A stretch of 64,000 nucleotides of DNA from assembly GCA_964247055.1 (NCBI GenBank), contig OZ176051.1, positions 10,850,001 to 10,914,000 of the forward strand. Reading direction: 5' to 3'. The position numbers and the translations under genes were made by a program. A model generated the notes under the pieces. It searched no databases and had not been told where the DNA came from. It saw only the letters and a program-made list of their open reading frames with translations. Shown here one piece after another: positions 1 to 10,761 of the stretch (position 1 is its first letter; every line of letters starts with the position of its first letter). Origin of the DNA: Paragordius varius (taxonomy: Eukaryota; Nematomorpha).

Positions 1-1242
1 TCGTGTTTGATTATGTCTTTTGAATAGGAAGAGTTTCTGGCCATTGTATTTTGATCGCCTATGAATGGAGATATTCAGTCATTAAAAATGGTAAAATATT
101 TAACAATTAATTGAAATAAAACAATATAAACCAGGGTTTATTCATTTTTTTGTTTCTTCCACTGCACGTTTTTTAAAATCGGGTCCCGTCAAAATGGTTT
201 TGGGTGATAGTTGTAAAAATTATACGGACAAAACGTAAAATATAAATTTTTTTTTCAAAAGACATTTTAAACTTAAATTTATCCTATAAAACTCATTTAT
301 ATACAGGCGTAAAATACTTAGATTTTGCTACCAATTTATACTTTATTTTGCGATTTATAACAATCAATTATATTTAAAATTAAACATATAAAAAGTATGG
401 TTATCTTTTAGAAAAAAATATTTGTCTTTATACTTTTACGTATTGTCCTAATAATTCAATTTTTAGTGTAGGTCCTTTTTCCCAAAATATCTGATTTCGT
501 GTATTTAGTCGTTTCATCAGCTACTTTTAAAATATTATAAAAAAAATTTCTAATGATAAATACAAATAGCTGCCTACAACATATCTTGATTATTATTATC
601 CTTTCTCATTTTTAGAAAAAGTCTTTTAAATTAAACATTATATATGATATGAGGGATATCAAGATAACATTGTTTCAAATATAATTTCCAAGATTATATT
701 TTACAACAGTTTAAAACAGCGGTTACGGGTAAAAAAATGATAAGGCACTTTCTCGACTTTTCTTATTGTTTCACACGGGAAAAAAGTCGTTTTGGTCCCA
801 ATTTTTGGATAATGCATTCATAATTTAAAAAGAATTTATTCTTTTGTGGAAACGTTGCCGCAGGAATTATTAAAAATGGATTTTGCCGTTAGCTTCTGGT
901 AGAAAACATATTTAATACAACTTATAATGTCCAAATTTTAAAATTTTATTTTTGGTTGGTTTTTTTGTCCTTTTTAAAAAGGGATGTAATATGTAAAAAA
1001 TTACATTTATTTATAAAAACATAGAAAAATGATAAAACATTTAAAACTAAATTAGGAATCGATCGATATTATTACAATCAACATATTTACCATTGTTATA
1101 ACACACCCATACATTTTATTAACAATAATGTATTTTGTTTAATGTAAACATATTGAAACTAATATTATCTAACTGGCAATCTCAATGTTGACCTTAACCA
1201 AGTTAAACAATATATTAAGTTACCGTTTAATAAGTAATAAGT
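1..1242. other. AT-rich stretch upstream of the FEM1 exon
   Basis: I find no coding exon here. It holds a small inverted-terminal-repeat element at about 217-459, listed separately. The ankyrin-rich N-terminal half expected of FEM1 is not visible, so those exons must lie before this window or were lost. Confidence 0.5.
217..459. mobile_element. Small TIR element, copy 1
   Basis: The left end reads AATTATACGGACAAAACGT and the right end, reverse-complemented, reads AATTATTAGGACAATACGT, giving terminal inverted repeats of about 23 bp. The interior has no coding capacity. A second copy lies at about 10164-10380. It is a MITE of unassigned superfamily. Confidence 0.55.
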
Positions 1243-2403
1243 ATGCAATGCCCAAATTTACTAGCTCTACTCAGAATATCGGAGGAATATTACAATCCTT
1301 CAAGCACTAATCAATATGTACGCAATGAAACATCTCTATTACAAAATCATTGCCCAAAGCACTGCATGGATTTACTAGCCAAATTATTGGGAGAATGGTT
1401 GAGATACATATCATATTGTCAGACCCACCGTAATACATTTTCCGAAAGTTTATTTGGAAATGTTACAATAGCCCTATCTGAAAGTTTACATTTTTACAAT
1501 ACGATCCAGTTGGATCTTGCTCTCCACAGTCTTTATCTTATGATCCGAGAATTACTCACCTATCGGACATATTTAATAAATGTCCTGAGCACGGAATCAA
1601 CGAAACTAAATAACACGTATATGTATATTTTTGTCCGCGAAAACCTAGCGCATGGTATTGAATATATAATGAGAAATGCTACTGCCTTGATTTTTCTCTT
1701 AGCCAAAACTCAATGGTTTATTGAGGAACGAGAGCTGCTGAGAGCCAAATCATTGGTGGTAGATTTATTAAGGCATAATTTTGTCACTCGTCATGGTTTA
1801 AGTCTATTACACATCGCTGTTAGTTCTTTTCCGTTTGCTGAAACGTTCGTTTGTAAGCATGCTATGCAGCATTTCATACAAAGGAATAAAAAGAAAAGGT
1901 CGCTAAATACTCATTGTGATCGAGTAGACAGTAACTCGGCAATTACCAATACAGACGATCCCAATTATCCAGTAACTGAACTAAATAATTATTCCACACA
2001 GCCGTTTTTCCCAAGTAATGAAACTACCACGCTATTACTGGAGTGTGGCGCAGATCCAAATTGTCAAGATAGGCTTGGAAATACACCATTACATCTCATT
2101 TCTATGGTGGAATGCTTTTGTGATAACCTTGATTTTTGCATAGCTCTAGCGGATAGTCATTTGACCCTAATAGAGTATGGAGCTCATATAGATGCCTTAA
2201 ACATTTTTAATTTGAATCCAATTCAAGTTAGTGCTACTGGGATTGCGGAGGGTATATTGGAATGTATTACACGTAATAAGCCACCAAGACTAGAATGCTT
2301 GGCATCAAAGGCCCTCTCATCAATTTGCAAAAATGAAAACAACAAATGTTCGAATGCAATGAATATCCCAAAACATCTAAAAACTTTGGTTAAAATACAT
2401 TGA
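1243..2403 (+). CDS. FEM1 family protein, C-terminal part (3' exon)
   Basis: FEM1 proteins are substrate receptors of CUL2-RING E3 ligases that bind C-terminal degrons. These 386 residues align by eye with about the last 300 residues of FEM1B. The central helical region contains EWLRYISYCQTHRNTF, matching the FEM1B WLHALHLRQKGNRNTH segment. An ankyrin unit follows with HGLSLLHIAV, then ECGADPNCQDRLGNTPLHL, a third unit around YGAHIDAL, and a C-terminal VHL-box-like stretch (RLECLASKAL, then NIPKHLKTLVKIH) that would contact elongin B/C and CUL2. The usual length is about 620 residues, so the N-terminal ankyrin repeats are absent. The ATG at 1243 may be internal, because an AG at 1240-1241 could be a splice acceptor. 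An insert of about 45 residues rich in Lys, Asn and Ser interrupts the ankyrin region. The family is sure; the true start is not. Confidence 0.9.
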   Translation: MQCPNLLALLRISEEYYNPSSTNQYVRNETSLLQNHCPKHCMDLLAKLLGEWLRYISYCQTHRNTFSESLFGNVTIALSESLHFYNTIQLDLALHSLYLMIRELLTYRTYLINVLSTESTKLNNTYMYIFVRENLAHGIEYIMRNATALIFLLAKTQWFIEERELLRAKSLVVDLLRHNFVTRHGLSLLHIAVSSFPFAETFVCKHAMQHFIQRNKKKRSLNTHCDRVDSNSAITNTDDPNYPVTELNNYSTQPFFPSNETTTLLLECGADPNCQDRLGNTPLHLISMVECFCDNLDFCIALADSHLTLIEYGAHIDALNIFNLNPIQVSATGIAEGILECITRNKPPRLECLASKALSSICKNENNKCSNAMNIPKHLKTLVKIH

Positions 2404-2458
2404 ACCTTTTGCTCTGATAATATGTCCATATTTTAATTATGTAGTTTTTCATGGTTTA

Positions 2459-2464
2459 AATAAA
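2459..2464 (+). terminator. Poly(A) signal of the FEM1 gene
   Basis: A canonical AATAAA lies 56 bases after the FEM1 stop codon, which supports 2403 as the true end of the coding region. Confidence 0.7.
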
Positions 2465-2542
2465 ATCCTAATGTTTAGTGAAATCAAATATATAATTTTT
2501 ATAAACGCTTCTGCAAGCTGTATCTTTTATGGTAGGTTTAAA

Positions 2543-2625
2543 CCAGGGTTGTCCAACACAGATGTCGCGGCCGCATTTTCGACTCAAGATCCCGCGGGCC
2601 GCATTAGAAATATATATAGGCATAC
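2543..2625. mobile_element. hAT-like MITE, left-end fragment
   Basis: It begins CAGGGTTGTCCAACACAG and carries the GCGGGCCGCAT block found in the other copies (28.8, 35.0, 44.4, 49.2, 58.6 and 63.3 kb). No matching right end was found, so it is truncated. The rest of 2465-3890 shows no gene. Confidence 0.55.
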
Positions 2626-3892
2626 ATAGGCAATTTATGATATTTTAAACATTAGAATGTAAAATGTAAAAAGAACATAGCAATTTATGTGAAATATTTA
2701 AAGTTAAATGTTTAAGGGTACGCCCACAGGACCCCTTTTAAATGCCATTTCAGTCATAATGTTTCATCTTTTTCGTATTATAGCGTCAACCTATACTAGA
2801 AACTAAAATTATTTTAAGTTAAATTTAAGTCGTTATACAAATACTTAATATCAATTTTAGTCAGACATAAAGTCTTATAATTTCTAAGGCATAAAGTCAC
2901 GATCAGGAATGCACTCATAACCGCTTCCCAACCCTCATATTATTCCTGGTTGTCCAATAAATTATTTTATAAATAAATTCCTATTGTGGTTTATAATTAT
3001 GTATATAATAATTCCTGATAATCTCGATGGATCAAATTCGCTAATAGGCCAGTAGTAAAACTTTTTTTATCCATTTCGCATACCTTATCAGATGATTAAA
3101 TCGGAACAATGCAGGGATCGATCTGACTAAAATTTGAATGTCATTCTTGTTCTTTATCACCAGCGTAGTTCATTCATTTGTGTTTGGGAGTGGTGTATAT
3201 GATGTCTTCTGTGTTTTTGAGGAAGACCTTTCAAGATAAATGTTTTTTAGGATATCGCCCCTATCTGAAACTTAATGGGATATTTCACATAAAATTCCAC
3301 TCTTTACAAATAAAATTATTTATATATACAAATTACAACACATTCTCTATGGGTACAATCTGAAAAATGTATATTTTTCGATGCGAAACTCTCCATCTTA
3401 CAGATTAACCAAATATTCTAGATCAGTGCTCTATAGCATGCGGCCCTCTCCGAAGTATTTTATGTGAACCGGTAAAAATTTGGAAACCTTGCATATAAAT
3501 ACAAAATTCCACAATTTGTAAAAACGTGTTATTTACAATATAATAATAATCTGTAATAAATAATTCTGAATAAATCTTTCCAAAATTCGGGAACGGACTA
3601 GCAAAAATTGGTGAGTAGTGATCGTAAATTTTTTATATTATCATGATTAAAATCTCATAAATATGATTAATGATCATGCTATTTTTGAAAGGGGCCCGTC
3701 CGATTCTAAGTTGAAAATTCGGCTCGCTAAGCAATTTGTAGGGCCTCTCTATTCAAGATACTATTTTTTATTGATTAACACAATGTCCATGATCCACCAA
3801 TTCAAATCCAAATATTGCTTGCGATAACTCCGACTTATTATTGTATATTTATTAGGCTTCTAGGAAATAGCCTGCACCGCTGCACAAATATA

Positions 3893-5100
3893 TACACTGT
3901 GTGCAAAAAAGGGTCATTTTGATTTAACGAAAAACTTTTTTTCATGATAGCTTATGACCAGTGAATTTATTTGCCGCAAAAAATATTATTTGTTGACAAC
4001 CTAGTTTTTGAAATATTGAGAGAAAATCCAAAAAGTGAAAATTAAAGATAATTCAAAAAATAATGATAAAATTTGAGATATTATGGTTTATTATCATTTT
4101 AGGATATATTTTCAATATATAAATAGCCTAAAATCATAGTTAGGGTTTCCATAAAATTTCCTCAAAAAATGGCGTTTTTCTTTTAACCCACTCACAAGAC
4201 AAATTTTTTTTTATAAAAATATATTAAAATTATTTTTTTTAATTATTTACTTGCTAAACTCATTATTAAAATCTTAACATCCATATTTATTCAGTAAAAA
4301 ACTTATATATCAAAATAAAAATTATTGTTTTTTATTTTTACATTTTTTTGTCATCTGGTTTGTGAGTTAATTAATTTAAACCGTTTTATTTTGGAATCTT
4401 ATATAGGGTGCGAATTATAAAGTAATAATTTATGCAAAATAGGATTTAATTTAGTGGAATATCAACCAACAATCCGTACAAATCCCAATACAACTATTAA
4501 TTCATAAAACAGACTTGTTACAGGGATTCGTAGAAAATGTTGGATGATATTTCATACTTTTCCTATTTCAATTATATTAATGATTCCCACTCATGTAAGA
4601 ATTCAAAATAAATCAGTATAAACTTTTTATACACTCATAAACCAGATGACAAAAAATGCGAAAAAAAATATATTTTTGGTTTAATTTGATATATAAGTAT
4701 TTTTTACTGAATAAAATATGAATGTTAAGATTTTCATAGTGAGGGTAGTAAATAATTGAAAAAAAATATTTAATATAGTTCATTAAATTTTTTTTGTCTA
4801 TTAAGCGTGATAAAAGAAAAACGCCATCTTTTGAGCTGAAATTTTATAGAAACCCTAACCATATGATTTTAGGCTATTTATATATTGAAAATATCTCCTA
4901 AAATAATAATCCATAATATCTCATATTTATCATTATTTTTTAAATAATCCTTAATTTTCACTTTTTGTCCGATTTCGATTTTCTCACAATATTTTAAATT
5001 AGGTCAACAAACAAAAATTTTTGCGGTAAATGAATACGCTGGTCATAAGCTATCTCATGAAAAAAAAATTTTTGTTAAAAATTATTTTGCACACAGTATA
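3893..5100. mobile_element. Foldback element family 1, copy 1
   Basis: The element starts CACTGTGTGCAAAAAAG after TA and ends TTTTGCACACAGTATA. Its two halves are near-perfect inverted repeats of about 600 bp: the block from CATGATAGCTTATGACC to TTGCCGCAAA on the left returns as the reverse complement on the right. The TA flank and GTGTGCAAAA ends are typical of Tc1/mariner-type elements. It has no transposase. Other copies are at 40163-41362 and 60420-61308. Confidence 0.75.
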
Positions 5101-5102
5101 TA

Positions 5103-6172
5103 TTTATGGACGGGCTCCATTTAACGGGATGGAAATACTCGCAATTCCCATTTTTTTTAATTATTTTTATCCATTATGAGCTTTTTAAGAAAAACCACTT
5201 TTTTATACCTCTCACCCTCTTAGGGGTAACAGTCCGCCAAAATTAGTTACATAAAATTTTGTTAAAAGATATTTGTTTGATGCAATTTCAGCTGCTGACC
5301 ATCAGAGGAATCTGAGTTTGTAACATTGCCTCTACGTAAAGTTACACCTGGTTACAATTTTCTCCTTTTGATTCAAATACTCTATCATAGATTCCCCGTG
5401 GCTCAGATGTAGAATTAAAATCCTAAACTATATGTTATCAATTTGAACAATATCTTCTATCCATCAGGCAAAATTATTTAACCTATAAAGATTAAGAATA
5501 TTCCTTACTCTCTCTCATCAGTCGGGTTCGATCAGATATACTTTTAGAATCCTATCAAGTTAGCTACTCTCCAAATTTGTAGCTGGTGTTTTACGATTTA
5601 TTTGGATGACTGTGTGCCAGATATAAAAGCTTATGACCAGAATCGAAATACACCAATGATATAATTCATTTGTAAATAATTGTCCAGGCCTGGCAGATTG
5701 TATGTCTAACAAACATACTTGCAACTAATAAGATGACAATAAAAAATTATAAAAGCTATATGCAAATCTTCCTAAGATTGTGTTAGACAAAATTTATTTA
5801 TAATGCCCGAATGTTTCAATAAGTTTGTTCTAAATCGGAAAACTTTAAAAATCAACCCAATAACAAAATAATAATAAAATAACAAATTATTATTCTGTGA
5901 AAAATTTCATTTGGTGAAATAGAGTAGAACGCTGGAGTTTAATGATTATTTTCCAACCCGAGGGCCAATCAAAATTTAAGATTTACCCAAATGCAAGAGT
6001 GGTTTCTTGTTTTATAAATTAGAGGATAGGATAGGCACAGCATTTTATTCGATTGCTAGGTATCGTATCGGGTAGGCTAATGAAATTTTTACAAACATAA
6101 AAATCCTGAATAAAGAATTTATAAAATATATTTAGATATTAATATTTTTTAAATTAAAAATGTTAACTAACA
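5103..6172. other. Intergenic, no gene seen
   Basis: AT-rich sequence between the foldback element and the 3' end of the SOUL gene. I see no exon-like open frame on either strand. Confidence 0.5.
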
Positions 6173-6178
6173 TTTATT
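6173..6178 (-). terminator. Poly(A) signal of the SOUL gene
   Basis: AATAAA on the minus strand, about 90 bases after the SOUL stop codon. It agrees with the sixth exon being terminal. Confidence 0.6.
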
Positions 6179-6266
6179 CAAATTGACAAATTTTAACACT
6201 GCATCAACCCTAAAATCTAATACTACATCTAATATAAGGACCTAAAAATTAATAATGGTAGTTAAA

Positions 6267-9200
6267 TTATTTTTGTTGTGGTTTGCAGTAATCTTCAGGG
6301 TTTGCTTTTTCATCTTGTGGCAACAAAAAGATCTCGTTGTGACGCCACATCATTTGAGATGGTCTGAATTAAATAAAATAAAATAGTTAAAAAGTTTAAT
6401 GATAATACTTTCTTTTAAGGCAGGTATTAAACTTTTAAAGCAAGATTTTTTCTTTACATATGTAGTATCAGTTTTACTATTCTATATTGATTATATTTGT
6501 TGTGCAAATACAATTATAAATGTTTTGCAAACTACTGTTTTATATTTACGATTTGGTTTGAATTATGAAAAATATTACTTGTTATACGTAGCGGCAACAC
6601 ATCCAGCCGACTCATTTAGATTTTGTCCATATTCATCTTTGAGAAGACTCATGAATTTTTTGGTTTTAGGCGCCCAAAGTGAGTTCAGTACAAAGCCCCC
6701 AAACTTCTTAACATAAACCACCATTTCAGGTGAGGACTTTATCACTACCTATATTAATAAAAAATGGTTTTCAAATGAATACTTTTTGCTTCTCCTTATA
6801 TATTTTTAGGGAAACGGTAATTTTTAAAAGCTAACTCACATCTTTATTTGTTGGTTGGGGTGGATTTGATGCAAATTCTTTAGGCAAATAAAATTTCATT
6901 GAAACTTTTTTCTTCATGCCGTGATATTGATTTCCAGGACCTTCTTTAGGCCCATCACCCTGTCCTCCATCCTTTTTGGAAACATGTACCAAAACTGGAA
7001 CAGTCATGTTTATCATTTTTTCTATATATTAAACAAAATACCATTGATAACTTTTATTATCCTACTGAGCAAGGTGTTTTCTAGATTTAAGCGAAACGTA
7101 CATTTTAACACCCCTTAACCTGCCCCCAAAATTAATGTGATCTTTAAGTTTCCGCAAAGTTCAGAACTAATTTACAATTTATTTTCTTTTTGTAATTTAA
7201 AATTACTACTTCGCGATTTTGTTTAAAAAAAATATGTATGGACAAATACAAACTTTGATCATTTGCCCCATTTATGTACATAAAGAGTCGATTAAAAGCA
7301 GCTTCGGAAGGGTCGCTATTTCCCTGTTCTTGAGCCGCTATCGGGTCCCATTTCATTTCAGTCTTCACCCATTTTGCCGGTTCGTATTTTCGGACTTCGT
7401 AAAGCGTATTTTTGCATAAAACTTTGAATGCCGGACATTCATAGTGACAACAAAAATCGGGCTTTTTCTGTCCCGTATTTTCACTTTGTACACAAGTTAT
7501 ATGTTAATTTAATTTATGTAACAAAAATGATATTTATTGGATTATTTATATGCCTAAGAAATATTTCATGAATGTTTCGAGGTAATTGTAAAAAATTTTT
7601 TGGGTATGTTAGTAGCTAGTGGTAGGCATGATGGTATAGTATGTGGGGCGCGGGCTCTTACACTGCGTGCTTGAGTTCGAATCAAAACTAGCAATTTTTC
7701 CATCAACACTCTTAGCCCTGGGCAAGCAAGTGTTAAAGCCTTCACAAGTCCGGATACAATTTAAGTCCTTACCCTTTAAAAAAGGACTGGAAGCTAGTCA
7801 GACTAATATAGATGTATTGCAGAATAAAATTTTGAAATACATGTTTTACTTAATTGAAGTTACGTAGAAGAGTGGTTTAAAACCAAATTTTTCATTGAAA
7901 ATTTGATTTTTTATATAATTCTTTTTAAATAAATTTAGACACCATTGAAATTCGATCAGGTATTTTTGTTTGGTTTAGTCACAAATATATTACTATGGTT
8001 ATGAGGTTTGCTTATTACCATGAATAACTGCCTTCATACGCGATCAGACGGGTTAATTTTTAATCAGTCAAAATCCATATTTATATAAATATTTAGATTT
8101 ATAATGCGGCATTTCAAAGTTTTAACGATTGGGTAAATATATTAACTATTTTGATGACAAAATTTTGCAAACTTAAAAAACATAAAGTACGCATTAATAT
8201 TTTGTAACTTATCTACAAAATTTAATCTGTTACATTGGATTAAGGATTTAAATATGCATACTCGGTAATCCATTCGTAATCCGGTTTGTCGTCATACATA
8301 GTAGAAACGAAACGGACAATATGATTAAAGATGGGATTTTTCATAGCTTCTTTTTCTGTCATATAATCGATATCATCATCTTTGTGTCCTTTGTGGTGTT
8401 TTCCTATTGTTACGTAATACATATATCTTAGTTAAATTTTTTGTTTTTTTATCAAACAGAATTGTTATTAGATATTAAAAAAATTCCAAAAGTGTTAATT
8501 AATGATAAACCCCATGAAATGTAATATTGTTTAAACTGTACATCAGTTTGATTGAGGATTACAGTTTAATCTCATAATCCCTTTTATAAACAAACAATTT
8601 ACGATTTTAAATGATAAACCAAATCTATATGTTCCACACGCAAAGCCAAGTTAAACAATAATAATTTGAATATTCTCTTTTAAGTTTGAATTCGAACGGG
8701 TGATTAGCAAAATTACTTCACAAATAGCAATATAATTACAACCAATTTATTTTCATATAGATTTTGTTTAATAATTAGAAATTGATGGTATATCCAATCT
8801 GATCTGATTAAATTTAAAATAAGCCGTCTTAATATCCTTGATTTATTCAATTAAACAAGCACAGTAGGGATGAACGGGAAGAAACCGATTTTAAGTTATA
8901 GCCGGTTTTTACGGACTCAGCTAAAATAAAACGAAAACTCACATGATGCAAATATGCCCCAGAACGATTATGGTATGAGGATCATTAGATATTAGGCATA
9001 TATTGGTACTTATTTTAAGTCATATACAATTATATTTCAAATCTGCAACCTATATATAATTAGTGGCATAAGATAATCTTAATTGCATCTGGACCATTGT
9101 TATCAATTTATATGAAGGAATGACAGATTGTATGCTATATCATCTCACCAAGATAATTTAACGATTTGAAGGATAAAATTAAAATAGTTTTAAAGAATTA

Positions 9201-10761
9201 ACATATGCGAAATCCTTGTGTTTATTCCAAATTAAGATTTCGTTATCAAAGATTTTAATTTATTTTGTTTTTAAGTAGTTTCAAATTAATAGATAAAAGC
9301 GTAGGCAATTTGATTTAAATAAAACTTAAAACACTGTTATTTGGTATGATTCATATGTTATAAAGTAAATTTCGTAAATGATATCCATAATTGAATTGTA
9401 TATTAGTAAAGGTTAAATTTTACTCCACTCTTTACGAAAATTTATCGAATGACAATAAAGACAAATATAATAAAAGTCAAATCTGTATAAGACTTCCACT
9501 GTCATGGTTTTTTTGCGGGTATATCAGTTAGTCAGTTACCTTAACCATAAATAGCATAAAAATAACATTATATTGGTTGCTTTTTGTTAGTATTAAATCT
9601 TCATTACATTTTTATTTTTTTGCCCGCGATGGTATGTTGGGGGTAGTTTTCGACCCCAGTGCTTAAAGTAGTATACAGCGTCTGTTTTAAAAGTTGTTTT
9701 GGTTAAAATTCAATTATCACACCCTAATCTCCTGCATTATATAAACATAAAATTTTAGCATCTAGAGTTCCACGCTTCAAACACGATTGAAACGAACAGC
9801 TGATATTAAAATCAATAGATATCAAAAATTTGCTGGTAAATTGTAATAAAAGCATTTATATATTTCATATAATAATGTTTAATTGCGTGTTGTTTTCACG
9901 ATCTAAAAAAAATTAAAAAAAATGCCGACGAAAACGCTTGAGATAATTTTTTTACAATTTTACATTTTTTTGAAAAAAATTGTATCATGCGTTTAAAAGG
10001 CTAGAGAAAGCATATTATTAAATTTAATGCTGAAAATATTTTTTAAGATATTAAAATTATGAATGACCCTAGGGTAGAAACCTCATGTTTACTATCTTGC
10101 CCAGGGCTGATAGCGATGAAATTGAAATAAAAATGCATAGTTTTGGATAGCACAGTAAAATTGAAATTATACGGATAAAAATGTTTTTTTCGAAAGACCG
10201 TGCTTTTTAAACCGGTTTTTTTTAACATAACTAATCCTTTAATAATTCTTGGTATAAAGATATGTAATCAATAACACAATGATTCTGTATTTTTCAATTG
10301 TATTGGAAAAATCAAGGTTTAAAAAAGCATGGTTGTCTTTTGATAAAAATATTTATCTTTATATTTTTACGTTAGAAATCGTAAAAAACCAAAGTTAACT
10401 CGCCCCCCCCAAGGATCTGGCATCGATGTTGGAAGCAACACAGTTTCATGATTCAAATACATACATATATATATATATAAATAATACACGAGTAATTTTT
10501 TTCCGTTATGAAAATTTTCATAATTATATTACCATGTTTATGTGGTTTATCAGGAGATTCGGATTTTGCCTTGTCTTTATCTTTTCCATCTTTGGATTTA
10601 TCCTTTTTTTCATTTTCCTTTTCCTTTTCCTCATCATCGTCGTCGTCATCGTCATCTTTCTTGTCCTTTTTGGGGGCGCAGTTCAATTCTTGAATAATTA
10701 ACACGAGGACGGTTATGTAAATAAGGAGGTGAGATATGCGTTTAACACGTACCAACAACAT
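6267..10761 (-). CDS. Secreted SOUL/HEBP heme-binding protein, six exons
   Basis: SOUL/HEBP proteins bind heme and porphyrins. Exons (minus): 10761-10533, 8403-8262, 7483-7254, 7021-6840, 6748-6579, 6363-6267. All introns are GT-AG, phases agree, and the 1050 nt encode 349 residues. Residues 1-29 form a signal peptide with cleavage near NCA-P. Residues 31-77 are Lys/Asp/Glu-rich with a run of eight Asp, followed by His-rich HKHGKHHKGHK. The SOUL domain runs from about 139 to 332: ECPAFKVL, YEVRKYEPAKWV (152-163), AFNRLFMYINGAND, INMTVPVLV (204-212), MKFYLPKEF, NPPQPTNKD, VVYVKKFGGFV and WRHNEIFLL. These match the order in animal HEBP proteins. Typical HEBPs are about 190-210 residues, so the leader of about 110 residues is extra. 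Family is near certain; heme binding by this copy is inferred. Confidence 0.93.
7620..7800 (+). repeat. tRNA-derived SINE, copy 1
   Basis: A tRNA-like head carries an A-box-like TGGTATAGTATGTGG and, about 35 bases on, a B-box GAGTTCGAATC, followed by an unrelated tail with TTAGCCCTGGGCAAGCAAGT. The tail recurs at 13018-13140 and, inverted, near 10090. It sits in the second SOUL intron. No complete cloverleaf is formed, so it is not a tRNA gene. Confidence 0.55.
8404..10532. other. SOUL gene intron 1
   Basis: A 2.1-kb intron in phase 1. It contains an inverted SINE-tail fragment near 10090 and a small TIR element at about 10164-10380. Part of 9500-10050 resembles 28370-28820, which suggests a dispersed repeat. 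No further exon is needed, because the phases of exons 1 and 2 match. Confidence 0.5.
10164..10380. mobile_element. Small TIR element, copy 2
   Basis: The left end AAATTATACGGATAAAAATG and right end TATTTTTACGTTAGAAATCG resemble the copy at 217-459, including a shared internal block before the right end (GGTTGTCTTTTGATAAAAAT here). It lies inside SOUL intron 1. Confidence 0.5.

Noticed and set aside
7620-7700. Possible tRNA gene
   Set aside because: A-box and B-box are present but no acceptor stem or full cloverleaf can be formed; it fits a SINE head.
10426-10701. Hydrophobic Phe/Ser-rich open frames on the plus strand
   Set aside because: They are the complement of the Asp/Lys/Glu-rich SOUL leader exon and have no independent support.
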